In this document: piece after piece, positions 7,594-16,320 of the stretch
Numbering within the stretch: the stretch's first letter is position 1
Layout: every line of letters starts with the position of its first letter
Origin: Burkholderiaceae bacterium
GTDB taxonomy: Bacteria; Pseudomonadota; Gammaproteobacteria; Burkholderiales; Burkholderiaceae_C
Assembly (NCBI GenBank): GCA_018780645.1
Contig: JADMJJ010000024.1
Coordinates: forward strand, 149,013 to 213,012
Direction of reading: 5' to 3'
Length of the DNA stretch: 64,000 bases
The notes under the pieces: generated by a model
What the model was told of the DNA's origin: nothing
Database searches by the model: none
Seen by the model: the letters and a program-made list of their open reading frames with translations, nothing else
Translations under genes and position numbers: made by a program

Positions 7594-8526
7594 ATGAGCC
7601 GATTGCCGCTGCACACCCTGCCCGCCTTTCGCGCCGTGGCCCGGCTCGACAATCTGCGCGCCGCGGCCGAAGAGCTGTACCTGACGCACAGCGCAGTCAG
7701 CCAGCAGATCAAGCTGCTGGAGGAGCAGCTGGGCTTCGAGCTGTTCGACCGGCGCGGCCGGCGCATCGTGCTCAACGCCGCCGGCGCGGCCCTGCTGCGC
7801 GCCGTCGAGCCGGCGCTGACCCAGCTGGACGAGGGGGTGCGCGCCGCCGCGGCGGCCGCCAGCGGCACGGCGCACCGGCTGCGCGTCACCGTGCTGCCCT
7901 CGTTCGCCCAACGCTGGCTGCTGCCACGCATGGGCCACTGGCGCGAGCAGCACCCCGACATCGCGATGGAGCTGCACACCTCGCAGCAGGTGATCGATCT
8001 GAAGCGGGAGGGCTTCCATGCCGCGCTGCGCCAAGGCCAGGGGCCGTGGCGAGGGTTGGAGGCGCAGCGGCTGATCGAGTCGCCGTCGGTGGTGCTGGGT
8101 TCGCCGCGTGCCGCCCACAGGCTGCTGAGCGGCGACCCCGCAACCCTGGCCGCCCGCCTGGCCGACGAACCGCTGCTGGGCAATGTGTCGCGTTGGGAAG
8201 CCTGGTTTGCGCTGGCCGGTGTGCGCTGCCGGGTCAACCCCGTCGCGGCCTTCAATGACGCCGGCATGATGCTGCAGGCCGCCGAGCAGGACCTGGGCAT
8301 CACGCTGAGCCGCGAACTGCTGGCCGCCGATGCGCTTCGCGAAGGCCGGCTGGTGCGGCTGTGTGAGCTGATACTTCCCGATGACGAGCATGATTCGTTC
8401 TGGCTGGTCCATCCGCCCGAGTTGCGCGACTGGCCGCCGCTGCAGGCGCTGCGCACCTGGCTAGTGGCCGAGCTGGAGCGCTCGGAGCAGAAGTTGCTGA
8501 CCTCGACAAACCCCGGAACACCGTGA
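7594..8526 (+). CDS. LysR-family transcriptional regulator, GcvA-like
   Basis: A 310-residue LysR regulator. The winged HTH occupies residues 1-60 (LPAFRAVARLDNLRAAAEELYLTHSAVSQQIKLLEEQLGFELFDRRGRRIVL). The substrate-binding domain starts near residue 95 (HRLRVTVLPSFAQRWLLPRMGHWREQHP), a sequence characteristic of the GcvA subgroup. The divergent partner is the DUF1127-like gene. The downstream DUF938 methyltransferase starts within the stop codon (TGATG), so the two are translationally coupled. Effector unknown. Confidence 0.93.
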   Translation: MSRLPLHTLPAFRAVARLDNLRAAAEELYLTHSAVSQQIKLLEEQLGFELFDRRGRRIVLNAAGAALLRAVEPALTQLDEGVRAAAAAASGTAHRLRVTVLPSFAQRWLLPRMGHWREQHPDIAMELHTSQQVIDLKREGFHAALRQGQGPWRGLEAQRLIESPSVVLGSPRAAHRLLSGDPATLAARLADEPLLGNVSRWEAWFALAGVRCRVNPVAAFNDAGMMLQAAEQDLGITLSRELLAADALREGRLVRLCELILPDDEHDSFWLVHPPELRDWPPLQALRTWLVAELERSEQKLLTSTNPGTP

Positions 8527-9140
8527 TGCCACAAGCCCCAAGACCGCTGAACGCCCCCGCCGCAGAGCGCAACAGGCAGCCCATTCTGGAAGTCTTGCAG
8601 CGGGTGCTGCCGACACGGGGCGTGGCGCTGGAGATCGCTAGCGGCACCGGCCAGCATGCGGCGCATTTCGCCGCCGGATTGCCCGGCTGGACCTGGCAGC
8701 CCAGCGAGTACGAAGCCGCCAACCTGGCCTCGATCGCCGCCTGGACGGCCGAGCTTGCGAATGTGCTGCCGGTCATACAGCTTGATGTGCTGGCGGCCAT
8801 CTGGCCTCTGCCAGCGGCGGCGCAGACCCTTGACGCCATCTTCTGCGCCAATATGCTGCATATCTCGCCCTGGGCCTGCTGCGCGGCGCTGATGCAGGGC
8901 GCGGCGCGCCACCTGGCGCCGCAGGGGCATCTGCTGACCTATGGACCCTATCGGGTGCCAGGTCTTGCCACCGCGCCGAGCAACGAGACCTTCGATGTCG
9001 ACCTGCGCGCGCGCAACCCGGCCTGGGGACTGCGCGATCTGGGTGACGTCGCGGCCGAGGCACAGCGCGCCGGCTTGCAGCTGATCGAGCAGATCAGCAT
9101 GCCCGCCAACAATCTGTTGCTGGTGTTCGCCCGAAGCTGA
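8526..9140 (+). CDS. DUF938 class I SAM-dependent methyltransferase
   Basis: A 204-residue methyltransferase of the DUF938 family. The AdoMet-binding motif I is VALEIASGTGQHAAHFA (about residues 38-54). It is followed by WQPSEYEAANLASI and by the family-typical FCANMLHISPWACCAALMQGAARHL and GHLLTYGPYRV. ATG 8526 overlaps the LysR stop. It ends 1 bp before the convergent UPF0149 stop codon. DUF938 members are widespread in proteobacteria and lack an agreed substrate. Start and family are secure; the reaction is unknown beyond methyl transfer. Confidence 0.9.
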   Translation: MPQAPRPLNAPAAERNRQPILEVLQRVLPTRGVALEIASGTGQHAAHFAAGLPGWTWQPSEYEAANLASIAAWTAELANVLPVIQLDVLAAIWPLPAAAQTLDAIFCANMLHISPWACCAALMQGAARHLAPQGHLLTYGPYRVPGLATAPSNETFDVDLRARNPAWGLRDLGDVAAEAQRAGLQLIEQISMPANNLLLVFARS

Positions 9141-9141
9141 A

Positions 9142-9759
9142 TCAGCCGGGGAACTTGCGCCGGTAGAGCAAGACCACAGCGTCAAGTACGGCGCGGCTGA
9201 GCTGGTCACGCACCTCCAGGTCACCCAGGCGCTGAGCGTCTTCGGGGCTCAGATCCTCCTCGTCGCCGCCCAGCAGCGCGATCGGCACCAGGGCCGCGCC
9301 GATCTCGGCGTCATCGAACAGGGCACCCCAGCCCTCGGGGTCCAGCGCCACGGCCTGCAGAAAGCCTATGCACCAGACCTCGGCATCGACCAGATCGCGG
9401 TCATCGACCTCGGCCACGCTGAAGATGGGCTGCCAGGCCTCGCCCTTGTCGCGCAGCTCGATGGCCACGCTTTGCAGATGGCGCAGCACCAGCAGCGTGG
9501 CCCGCTTGCGCTGCTTGTTGCTCGGAAACGGGGCATTGCCCTCCCCGTCCCCACCCCAGACAGCCGGCAGCCAGTCGGCGCTGGGCCGCTGGCTCAGGTC
9601 ACCGGGGCCGACCAGCAGGGCGGTCAGGTAGCCATCCATCGCCTCGATATTCATCGCCTCGTCGGCGGGCAGCTCTTGCAGCAAATCGTCCAGCGCATTG
9701 AGCTCGTCGTCACTCAGCGGGGCATTGTCGGTTTGCGGGTTGTATTGGGGGTAGTCCAT
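9142..9759 (-). CDS. UPF0149 (YecA/YgfB-like) family protein
   Basis: A 205-residue acidic protein with the UPF0149 signature: LSDDELNALDDLLQELPADEAMNIEAMDGYLTALLVGPG at residues 15-53 and the later AEVWCIGFLQAVALDPEGWGALFDD at about 128-152. It lacks the C-terminal SEC-C zinc motif that many YecA proteins carry, so it is the short form. Role unknown; YgfB-type relatives have been linked to regulation of gene expression. Its promoter lies in the gene-poor stretch to the right. Confidence 0.88.
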   Translation of the reverse strand: MDYPQYNPQTDNAPLSDDELNALDDLLQELPADEAMNIEAMDGYLTALLVGPGDLSQRPSADWLPAVWGGDGEGNAPFPSNKQRKRATLLVLRHLQSVAIELRDKGEAWQPIFSVAEVDDRDLVDAEVWCIGFLQAVALDPEGWGALFDDAEIGAALVPIALLGGDEEDLSPEDAQRLGDLEVRDQLSRAVLDAVVLLYRRKFPG

Positions 9760-10157
9760 GGGCGGGGCCGGTTCGAATAGGAATGCAGGTACGCGAGCCT
9801 AACTCAGCGGCGGGTTGAGGTGGCAGAGGCGGCGAGTCCGAGCGGTCTGGCCAATGCCTTGATTCAGTCCAGGGAGCGAAACGCTGCCAAATGAACATGA
9901 TGAAACCAGTCAAGGCCCTGTGGCCAATCTTCTGAAGCCCTGGACCAATACTGGCTCACCTTGATTCATGTGCATTCGAAGCTTGCTTGGCGTAGCGAAC
10001 AACCCGATTCGCGATCATCGACGAGCAGCGATGCCAGCTTGTCGCCTGCATGGCAATCAAATTGACAAGCCTTGACCAGCAATCTCTTGAAGACACGGCC
10101 TACGTTGAACCGCCACGGACTTGAATCCCTTGTCGGAGATGACGCCCTACCCGATGC
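9760..10157. other. Gene-free stretch, about 400 bp
   Basis: No convincing gene is seen on either strand. On the minus strand an open but start-less reading of about 65 codons follows the Pal-like stop codon (residues such as RVFKRLLVKACQ); it matches no family I know and could be a gene remnant. Local composition is less GC-rich than the flanks. The left end must contain the promoter of the UPF0149 gene. Confidence 0.4.
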
Positions 10158-10703
10158 TTATTTACTGGGATATTGAAGATCTGCCCGACGATTCTGCCCC
10201 CAGTCGGCTTCGTCATGCCCCCTGAACTTCGGCCGCTCCTTGCCCCAACTGACGGCTTCCATCTGCGCATCCTTCACGCCGTACACCTTCAAGGCGCTGC
10301 GCACAGCTTCGGCACGCCGTTGGCCTAGCGCCAGGTTGTATTCGGCGCCCCCGCGCTCATCGGTGTTGCCCTCGATGCGGATTGCGAGTTGTGGGTTGGT
10401 CTGCAGATACTTGCTATGTCGCTCCAGCAAGGACAGAGCATTGGCCTTGACGACGGACTGGTCGAAGTCGAAGTAGACGCTTCGGGCCGTTGCAATTTCG
10501 CTCTTCGGGTCGAGGTGTGCCGGAATTGTCACCGTGGACACTTTGGATTGGGCTACGGGGGCGGGCGCCATGGGCTTTGCCGCAGGTGCTGCTGCGGCAG
10601 TTGCCGGCTGAACGGCAGGTGGTGGGGTCACCGGCGTGCTGCTGCAAGCCCCCAGCAGGCCAGCAAGGATCAGCAGCGTGGTGTAGTTTGTGGCGGTCGT
10701 CAC
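10158..10703 (-). CDS. OmpA/Pal-like peptidoglycan-associated lipoprotein
   Basis: A 181-residue outer-membrane lipoprotein. The signal ends in a lipobox LLGAC (Cys near residue 19), then a Pro/Ala-rich linker (about 25-65) and an OmpA C-terminal domain (about 80-181). That domain contains TARSVYFDFDQSVV and the peptidoglycan-binding block IEGNTDERGGAEYNLALGQRRA. I chose GTG 10703 because GGAGAA lies 9 bases upstream and the signal peptide starts there; ATG 10754 is less likely. True pal sits in the tol operon, absent here, so this is an extra, orphan Pal. It lies 185 bp downstream of the Cache histidine kinase, in the same direction, hinting at an envelope-linked circuit. Confidence 0.87.
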   Translation of the reverse strand: MTTATNYTTLLILAGLLGACSSTPVTPPPAVQPATAAAAPAAKPMAPAPVAQSKVSTVTIPAHLDPKSEIATARSVYFDFDQSVVKANALSLLERHSKYLQTNPQLAIRIEGNTDERGGAEYNLALGQRRAEAVRSALKVYGVKDAQMEAVSWGKERPKFRGHDEADWGQNRRADLQYPSK

Positions 10704-10888
10704 TCTTGATTCTCCAGTCGTCGAGTTGGGCCCGCGCGCAGCATGCGCGTTCATGGGCCGCGCCGTATCGGCGCTTGCCGCATGACTTTAGAGGGGGTCT
10801 GGCAACCACAATAGTGCGGGTGGTCACTACCCGACAATGTCTTTCGTCACATCCCGCCCGCGGAATGGGCGCCATTGCAAGTTGCAGC

Positions 10889-12706
10889 TCAGTACTCGAA
10901 CTCGATGGTGACTGCGGTGCCCTGTCCCGCCTGGCTGGAGATACAAATTTTCGCGTCGATCAGCGCCGCTTGCTCGTGCATGCCAAGCAGCCCGAAGTGG
11001 CCTGGATGGGCGCCCAGCGGGTCGAAGCCGATGCCATCGTCGGCCACCTCCAGGAGGGCTCTTGTCGGTTGGCCGAGTGCATCCACACCGGCTTCGGACA
11101 AGGGTATGCGGCGAAGCTGAACACGCACGGTTCGTGACTTCGCATGTCGCTCGACATTGCGCAAAGATTCTTCGACTATGCGGAACACCGTTTCCGCGCG
11201 TTCATCCAGCCAGTTGGCGGACAAGGGATCGGTTTCAATGGTGGTGGCCACGCCCGTGCGCTGAGCAAAGCGCCGCGCCAGATCGTGCAATGCCGGACCG
11301 AGGCCGGCATCCCGCACGCCGTTGTCCCGCATCTGCTTGATGGCGGCGCGTGCCTCCGTCAGGCCGGTGGCCGCGACTGCCTCCGCCTGCGCGAGTTCGG
11401 TCTCGAGCGTTGTGGTTTCCATGCGGGCGCGAAACTTGCGGATCATGCGGATCTGAGTCAGCAGCGCCATCAGGGAATGCGCCAGCGTATCGTGCAGATC
11501 GCGCGCCATCCGCAGCCGCTCTCGCGTGACGGCCGCATGGCGAGCTTCTTTCGCCAGACGTTCGATGCGCTGGGTTCGCTCGATCACGCGCAGGTCGAGC
11601 TCGGCGTTCAGGGTTTGCAGCGCCTGTTTCTCGGACTGCAGAAAGTCAACCACTTGCGCCAGCGTCGCGCCAATCCTGCTGACCTCATCAGCGCCCGGCG
11701 GCGGCAGCAATCTGCGCTGTTGGCCGCGCTGGACGGCCTCGGCCTCTGCGGCCAGGGCGGTGAGGCGGCGTGTCAACAGGCCGGTCGCCTGAACCGCGAC
11801 AGCCGCCGCCATCAGGCCCGCCAGGAAGACGATCGAGAACACCGTTCTGCGCGTGGTCCTAACGGGCGCCAAGGCAAGGTCTGCACGCTGGCGCACCACG
11901 GCGGTCCAGCCCAGGCCCAAGCCTTGGGCCAATCGCAGTTGCGCGCGGCTGCCGGCCAAGTAGGCGCCGCCCTCGGCAATATCGCTGTCCGAGGTAATGG
12001 CGCGGCCCAGCCAGGCTTGCGGTCCCAGCAGCACGCTCCCGTCGCGGGCGGCAAGTATCACTTCGAGTTCGCGATGCCTAGTGAAGGCAGTTTGCATTCT
12101 TGCAACCACCAATTCAACCCAAGACCAGGACACCTCTGCGGCGATCACCCCGCCCGCAGGGCCGAGTGAAGGATCGAGCGGGATGGACATGTCGATGGAA
12201 CGGCCCGAAAGCCCCGCGCCGGCGGCCAAGGTCGCTGCGACGTCGCGCGACTGGGGGCGCGCATCGCTGACGTAGGGTTGAGCGCTAGACTCATGGAACC
12301 ATGGCACTTGCGACACATCTGTGCCCGGCGGGATACGATCCGTGTCCACGATCATCCGACCTGCTCCGCTCGCAATCCCAAGCCACGAATACTCCGGGTA
12401 CTGGGCCTGCAGCGCACCAAGCGCGCGGCTTAGCGTGCGGGCGCTCCGGTCCTCCGACGCGGCGATCTGCGTCGCCGTGGCCTGCAGAAGTGCACGCCGT
12501 GTTTCCAGGTGCATGGACAAGGTGTCACGTACCTGGGTCGCAAACTCCGCAAGCAAACTCTCGGCATCTGAGCGAGCACGAAGCTCCGCCTGTTCTGCGG
12601 CCAGATGCGCGGCGATCAGGGCCGCCAGCGTTACCACGGCGAACACGGCCCAGCCCATCGCAGCAGCCAGGTAGAGCCGAGGATTCAATCGGAGTCTCAG
12701 AGTCAT
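10889..12706 (-). CDS. Membrane sensor histidine kinase, Cache + HAMP + HisKA_3 (NarL type)
   Basis: A 605-residue two-pass sensor. TM1 spans about residues 12-35. A periplasmic dCache-like domain covers about 40-280 (WLGIASGAGRMIVDTDRIPPGTDVSQVPWFHES). TM2 is at about 288-311, followed by a HAMP and a coiled coil. The HisKA_3 helix has phospho-acceptor H405 in RMARDLHDTLAHSLMALL. The ATPase domain at about 500-605 shows EESLRNVERHAKS, DDGIGFDP and HFGLLGMHEQA. Kinases of this class pair with NarL/FixJ regulators, and one is encoded divergently about 400 bp away. The periplasmic ligand is unknown; Cache domains often bind small organic acids or amino acids. Confidence 0.93.
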   Translation of the reverse strand: MTLRLRLNPRLYLAAAMGWAVFAVVTLAALIAAHLAAEQAELRARSDAESLLAEFATQVRDTLSMHLETRRALLQATATQIAASEDRSARTLSRALGALQAQYPEYSWLGIASGAGRMIVDTDRIPPGTDVSQVPWFHESSAQPYVSDARPQSRDVAATLAAGAGLSGRSIDMSIPLDPSLGPAGGVIAAEVSWSWVELVVARMQTAFTRHRELEVILAARDGSVLLGPQAWLGRAITSDSDIAEGGAYLAGSRAQLRLAQGLGLGWTAVVRQRADLALAPVRTTRRTVFSIVFLAGLMAAAVAVQATGLLTRRLTALAAEAEAVQRGQQRRLLPPPGADEVSRIGATLAQVVDFLQSEKQALQTLNAELDLRVIERTQRIERLAKEARHAAVTRERLRMARDLHDTLAHSLMALLTQIRMIRKFRARMETTTLETELAQAEAVAATGLTEARAAIKQMRDNGVRDAGLGPALHDLARRFAQRTGVATTIETDPLSANWLDERAETVFRIVEESLRNVERHAKSRTVRVQLRRIPLSEAGVDALGQPTRALLEVADDGIGFDPLGAHPGHFGLLGMHEQAALIDAKICISSQAGQGTAVTIEFEY

Positions 12707-12884
12707 GGCCGAAGCATGCAGCGTTTGTCTTGGACCTTGACTGCCAGGCCGGTCGTCGTGACCTCAACATGGCCGAAGTCACTGGTGGACAGCGATGGCA
12801 GCGGGCTATGCTCCGCAGCATGTGTTTCCATCGCCTTCGCCATTGCCACCTCTATTGCCATTGCTGTTGGCGCTTGAATACGAC

Positions 12885-13100
12885 ATGCCCGGTATGGTCA
12901 TGATGAACGAACTGATTGACGCTGTTGAGCGATCCGCAGACCTGTCTCCCCAGCAGGCCACAGAAGCGGTCGGCGGCATGTTGCGGTTCCTTGCATCCAG
13001 GCTGCCTTCGCCCTTGTTCGGCGAACTGCAGTCACGCCTAAACACTTCCCTCATGCAGGACGTCCTCGCTCCCGAGTCCGCACAACCGCCGGTTGAGTGA
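12885..13100 (+). CDS. DUF2267-like small protein upstream of the response regulator
   Basis: A small protein of 66-71 residues; ATGs at 12885, 12894, 12900 and 12903 are all possible and no ribosome site decides. The core NELIDAVERSADLSPQQATEAVGGMLRFLASRLPSPLFGELQSRL has the DUF2267 pattern: a helix, then LSxxxAxxAxxxxLxxLAxRLP. Its TGA stop (13098-13100) is one base before the ATG of the response regulator, so translation of the two is coupled. This suggests a partner or modulator of the two-component pair, but no such role is established. The call rests on pattern only. Confidence 0.6.
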   Translation: MPGMVMMNELIDAVERSADLSPQQATEAVGGMLRFLASRLPSPLFGELQSRLNTSLMQDVLAPESAQPPVE

Positions 13101-13101
13101 A

Positions 13102-13851
13102 ATGAATGCCACAGACCTTGCCGCACGCAACTTGCGCCTGCTGATTGTCGATGACCAGCCGATGATCCGCAGAGGGATGGCGATGATACTGGCCGCTGAG
13201 GCAGGCCTTGAAGTGGTGGGGCAGGCCGCCGATGGCTTGGAAGCCATCGAGCAGGCCATGGCCTTGACGCCGGATGTCGTCCTGATGGACCTGCAGATGC
13301 CAAGAGCCAGCGGCGTTGTCGCAACGCGAGAAATCATGGTGGGTCTGCCACAGACCAAGGTGGTCGTGCTCACCACGTACGACGACGACGAACTGGTCTT
13401 CGAGGCTATCCGGGCCGGTGCGCATGCCTATCTTCTGAAGGACGCCTCTGAGTCTGAAGTGCTCGACACGATTCGGGCCGTCTGCCGCGGCGAGTCCCGA
13501 CTCTCACCGTCGGTGGCGCGCAAGGTGATGGAGCAATTCCGCACGTTCGACGGGAGGCACGGGGCTGCCAAAACTGGTCCGATGGCAGACCGCGCGGATA
13601 CGAGATTGGATACCGCCGTGGCCGCTGAGACCGCAAACTCAGCTCCACTTGATGCCCCTCAGGAGCGGCTGACCGACAAGGAGATGCGCATCTTGGATTT
13701 GCTGGCCGAAGGGATGAGCAACAAGCAGATCGCGGCTACGGTGTTTCTTGCTGAAGGCACGGTCAAGAACTATGTGAGCCGGATCATGGACAAGCTGCAT
13801 GCCGGCAGCCGCCTCGAGTTGGCCGTTCGGGTGGTGGCACGTACGAGATGA
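13102..13851 (+). CDS. NarL/FixJ-family response regulator
   Basis: A 249-residue regulator with a receiver domain (residues 10-125) and a LuxR-type HTH (about 185-247). The receiver has the acidic pair in LLIVDDQPMI, the phospho-acceptor Asp in DVVLMDLQMPRASG, and the Thr/Lys pair in VVVLTTYDDD and AYLLKDAS. The DNA-binding part is RLTDKEMRILDLLAEGMSNKQIAATVFLAEGTVKNYVSRIM. A long Ala/Thr-rich linker (about 150-180) separates them. A TTG three codons upstream is possible, but ATG 13102 fits the 1-bp spacing to the preceding gene. It is the expected partner of the divergent Cache kinase. Confidence 0.94.
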   Translation: MNATDLAARNLRLLIVDDQPMIRRGMAMILAAEAGLEVVGQAADGLEAIEQAMALTPDVVLMDLQMPRASGVVATREIMVGLPQTKVVVLTTYDDDELVFEAIRAGAHAYLLKDASESEVLDTIRAVCRGESRLSPSVARKVMEQFRTFDGRHGAAKTGPMADRADTRLDTAVAAETANSAPLDAPQERLTDKEMRILDLLAEGMSNKQIAATVFLAEGTVKNYVSRIMDKLHAGSRLELAVRVVARTR

Positions 13852-13915
13852 ATCAACCGTGAAGTGCGATCAGTAGCACGCGGGCCCGCCTCAACCAGTC
13901 AATTGGGGCCTGCCA

Positions 13916-14308
13916 GTGTCTCCGCACCTTCTATCTACCGAATTCAGCAATGTCATGCAATCCGTGAACCTATCGCTGCACTGGCGCCACCGCGCCGACC
14001 GACTACCGACGCAGGCAGTAGTCGTCCGTATTGACAGAGCCCAGTGTCAACGCCTTGGCGTCCGGCCCATCGACGTCGATCAACTTCTGGCCGCGATTCA
14101 AACCCATACGCTAGAGACTCGGCTTGGCGTGTACGACGGCTGTGCATGTCTGCCCGAGGATACGCGCGTCTATCTTTTTTCGTCGGACGCGCGCGCTTTG
14201 GCTGCAGCAATCTTGCCCGTGATCGAAGCGCATTGTGCTCACCCATGCACGACCTTGCACCTCTGCGACAAGCCAAAGCGTGGCGCCTGGCGGGACATCA
14301 AGCGCTGA
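13916..14308 (+). CDS. Hypothetical protein
   Basis: A 130-residue reading starting at GTG 13916; ATG 13955 (MQSVNLSLHWRHRADRL) is an alternative and may be better. It has mixed alpha/beta character (VVVRIDRAQCQRLGVRPIDVDQLLAAIQTHT, then RVYLFSSDARALAAAILPVIEAH) and several cysteines (CACLPEDT, CAHPC, LCDKP). It has no signal peptide or transmembrane segment. I do not recognise the family. It follows the response regulator by 64 bp in the same direction and could be its target or simply a neighbour. Confidence 0.5.
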   Translation: MSPHLLSTEFSNVMQSVNLSLHWRHRADRLPTQAVVVRIDRAQCQRLGVRPIDVDQLLAAIQTHTLETRLGVYDGCACLPEDTRVYLFSSDARALAAAILPVIEAHCAHPCTTLHLCDKPKRGAWRDIKR

Positions 14309-14369
14309 ACCGGGGACGAACGGCAGAGCCGGACGTTGTCGAGCGCAATCTGGGATCAATCACGTGTTC

Positions 14370-15386
14370 ATGAGCCGCGCGGTCATTTCTACTTTCTTGC
14401 TGATGATTTTGTCCAACGGAGCAATTTCCTCAGATCTCACTCGCCAAAGGATGCCGTGTCTGGAGAAGCTCTGCGTCGGCGACGACATACTCCGAATCGA
14501 GAACGTTGAATGGCAGACCGCAGTCAATCCGGCAAATGGGCTGCCACTGTCAAAGAACCGCACTTCGGACAAGTATGCTCACGGCCTGAAAGCAATCCTG
14601 CGAGGTGCTGGGGCTGCCATCGTGGCTGTTGCACCGTACTGGTACTTGCGCAGGTTCGACGCCGATGGCCTACGCGTGTTGAGAGACATTCATGCCGTAT
14701 GTGACCCGCTTGGAGTTTCCCAACGCCTTCGCGCAGAATACCGGGACAGGCAAGGCAATCGGGTCGTCGTTCATTTCGCTCCTACCGCCACCGATGACGG
14801 GAGAGCCCAGCGCTTTCTTGTGACCATGATTCGCCGCCACTTCAGCGAGATTACACAGCCCTGGCAGCTGAAGGCGATGGGCGATCAACTTGGTGCGCGG
14901 TATGAAGGCTTCGGGGCCTACGCGAGCGAGACCAAACCGGGTGTGGTGTGGAATCCTCACGCGAAGCAGGGACCAAATATCACACTGCTTGCCCCGTTTG
15001 GAGACTCGTCAGAACAGGCAGAGAAACTGCGAATGCATCCGGCTTGCGCCACCTCCGTCGGGGCTGAGGTCCGAGGACTTCCTGTTCCCGAGTCGCATGC
15101 GCCGCTCGCCATTTCTTGGGACGCTTGCCACGGCAGCTTCGCGGAAGCAAGAGCGGAGGCAGGTGTCACACAGGCCTTAACTGTCGCTGCAGGCCAAAGG
15201 TCAGCGGCGCATGTGAGCAACGGGCACGCACCGAACGATCGTGCGGCGGCAACGGGTCGCCATGAGCCCGTCGCAGCGCGTGGAAGGCAAGGTCCCGCAC
15301 CCTCACCCGAGGGGCAGCCGTTCCGACTATCGCCGACGCTCGGGCCAGCCCAGGCCGCTCACCGAAACGTCGGCTTGACGGAATAA
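14370..15386 (+). CDS. Predicted secreted protein, unknown function
   Basis: A 338-residue reading starting at ATG 14370, where a Sec signal peptide begins (MSRAVISTFLLMILSNGAISS). A mature start CLEKLCVGDDILRI suggests a disulphide. The middle has regular alpha/beta composition (LRAEYRDRQGNRVVVHFAPT, FLVTMIRRHFSEITQPWQLKAMGDQL). From about residue 270 it changes to a Gly/Ala/His/Pro-rich stretch without clear structure (GHAPNDRAAATGRHEPVAARGRQGP). This may be a tail added by read-through after loss of the original stop. No family recognised. The upstream reading to 14235 has no support. Confidence 0.55.
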   Translation: MSRAVISTFLLMILSNGAISSDLTRQRMPCLEKLCVGDDILRIENVEWQTAVNPANGLPLSKNRTSDKYAHGLKAILRGAGAAIVAVAPYWYLRRFDADGLRVLRDIHAVCDPLGVSQRLRAEYRDRQGNRVVVHFAPTATDDGRAQRFLVTMIRRHFSEITQPWQLKAMGDQLGARYEGFGAYASETKPGVVWNPHAKQGPNITLLAPFGDSSEQAEKLRMHPACATSVGAEVRGLPVPESHAPLAISWDACHGSFAEARAEAGVTQALTVAAGQRSAAHVSNGHAPNDRAAATGRHEPVAARGRQGPAPSPEGQPFRLSPTLGPAQAAHRNVGLTE

Positions 15387-15670
15387 ATCGTAGCCCCGGT
15401 CGCCGCCTGCGATCGGGTCCCAACGCAGCATCAGCGCCAGCGGGCCACCCCCAGTGGTTCGCCCGCTCCGCCGCAGCCGCCTCCGCACGCTCAAGCGGAT
15501 CGCCGGAGCGCGCATCGCAGCGAGGACTGCCTCAGCCGGTCGGCTTGTATCGCCGCAAGTCCTTCGCCAGGCTGAGGCTGGACACGGGCAGTCCTGAGGA
15601 CGGCTCGTGCCTGCCGAAGGCCAAGGCCTATGGCCGAGGCACAAGCCCCTTCCGGGCCTTGTGTCCGGGC
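15387..15670. other. Intergenic stretch, about 280 bp
   Basis: Convergent gap between the secreted protein and the GGDEF protein. Open readings here are out-of-frame GC artefacts with Arg/Pro/Ala-rich content. I see no terminator with a U-tract, no RNA gene and no repeat. Confidence 0.4.
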
Positions 15671-16255
15671 TCAGAGACTCGGCCAGATGCCGGCTGGTAC
15701 GTCCAGGCGCAGGTACCAGTCGGACGGCAGCGTGCCGGCCCAGACCAGGTTGTGATGGGGCAGCAGGCGCCGCTTGGCAAAGGTCATGCGGGCATCGGCG
15801 AGGGTCAGCAGGGTGCTTGCCTGCCAGTCCTGATTGGGCGGGCTGGCGGCCACGCCTATGGTGGCGGTCAGCGGGCGCAGGCCCCCTAGTTGGGCCAGGG
15901 CTGAGGCAATGCGGTCACGCAGGCGCTCGGCCAGTTCGGCCGCGGCGGTCAGGCTGGTGTCGGGCAGTATCAGCACGAACTCGTCCGCACCGAGGTAAGC
16001 GAGGGTGGCGCTGCTGGGTTGCAGCTGCTGCAGCAGCATCGCCAGCTGCGTCAGCACCTGTTCGGCCTGTGCCGGGCCGTGTTCGTCCTGATAGTCCTTG
16101 AAGTGATCGATGTCGAGGGTCAGCAGGGCCAGCGACCGGCCGGACGCGCGCGCGGCCTGGGCGATAGCCTCGAACACCTGCTGCATCGCCTGGCGGTCCA
16201 GGACGCCGGGCAGGGCCCGCAGGTCGGCATGGGCAATAGCGTGTGCAACGGTCAT
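15671..16255 (-). CDS. Small GGDEF-domain protein with GADEF motif
   Basis: A 194-residue stand-alone diguanylate-cyclase-like domain. Metal-binding LTLDIDHFKDYQDEHG lies near residue 45, and the catalytic loop reads YLGADEFVLILP, so the second Gly of GGDEF is Ala. There is no RxxD inhibitory site just upstream of the loop and no sensor domain. I chose ATG 16255 because GGGGAG lies 7 bases upstream; the longer reading to 16303 lacks one. The protein may have low cyclase activity or act as a GTP or c-di-GMP binding module; the sequence cannot tell. The tail (WAGTLPSDWYLRLDVPAGIWPSL) is unusual for the family. Confidence 0.82.
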   Translation of the reverse strand: MTVAHAIAHADLRALPGVLDRQAMQQVFEAIAQAARASGRSLALLTLDIDHFKDYQDEHGPAQAEQVLTQLAMLLQQLQPSSATLAYLGADEFVLILPDTSLTAAAELAERLRDRIASALAQLGGLRPLTATIGVAASPPNQDWQASTLLTLADARMTFAKRRLLPHHNLVWAGTLPSDWYLRLDVPAGIWPSL

Positions 16256-16320
16256 GGGTACTCCCCGGTGGCGATGCCCCATGCTAGCCAAGGGCCGGGA
16301 CACCGCTCATGCTCCATAAC

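Noticed and set aside
9760..10157. Possible transposase or gene remnant on the minus strand
   Set aside because: About 65 open codons without start, family match, inverted repeats or target duplication; recorded only as a gene-free stretch.
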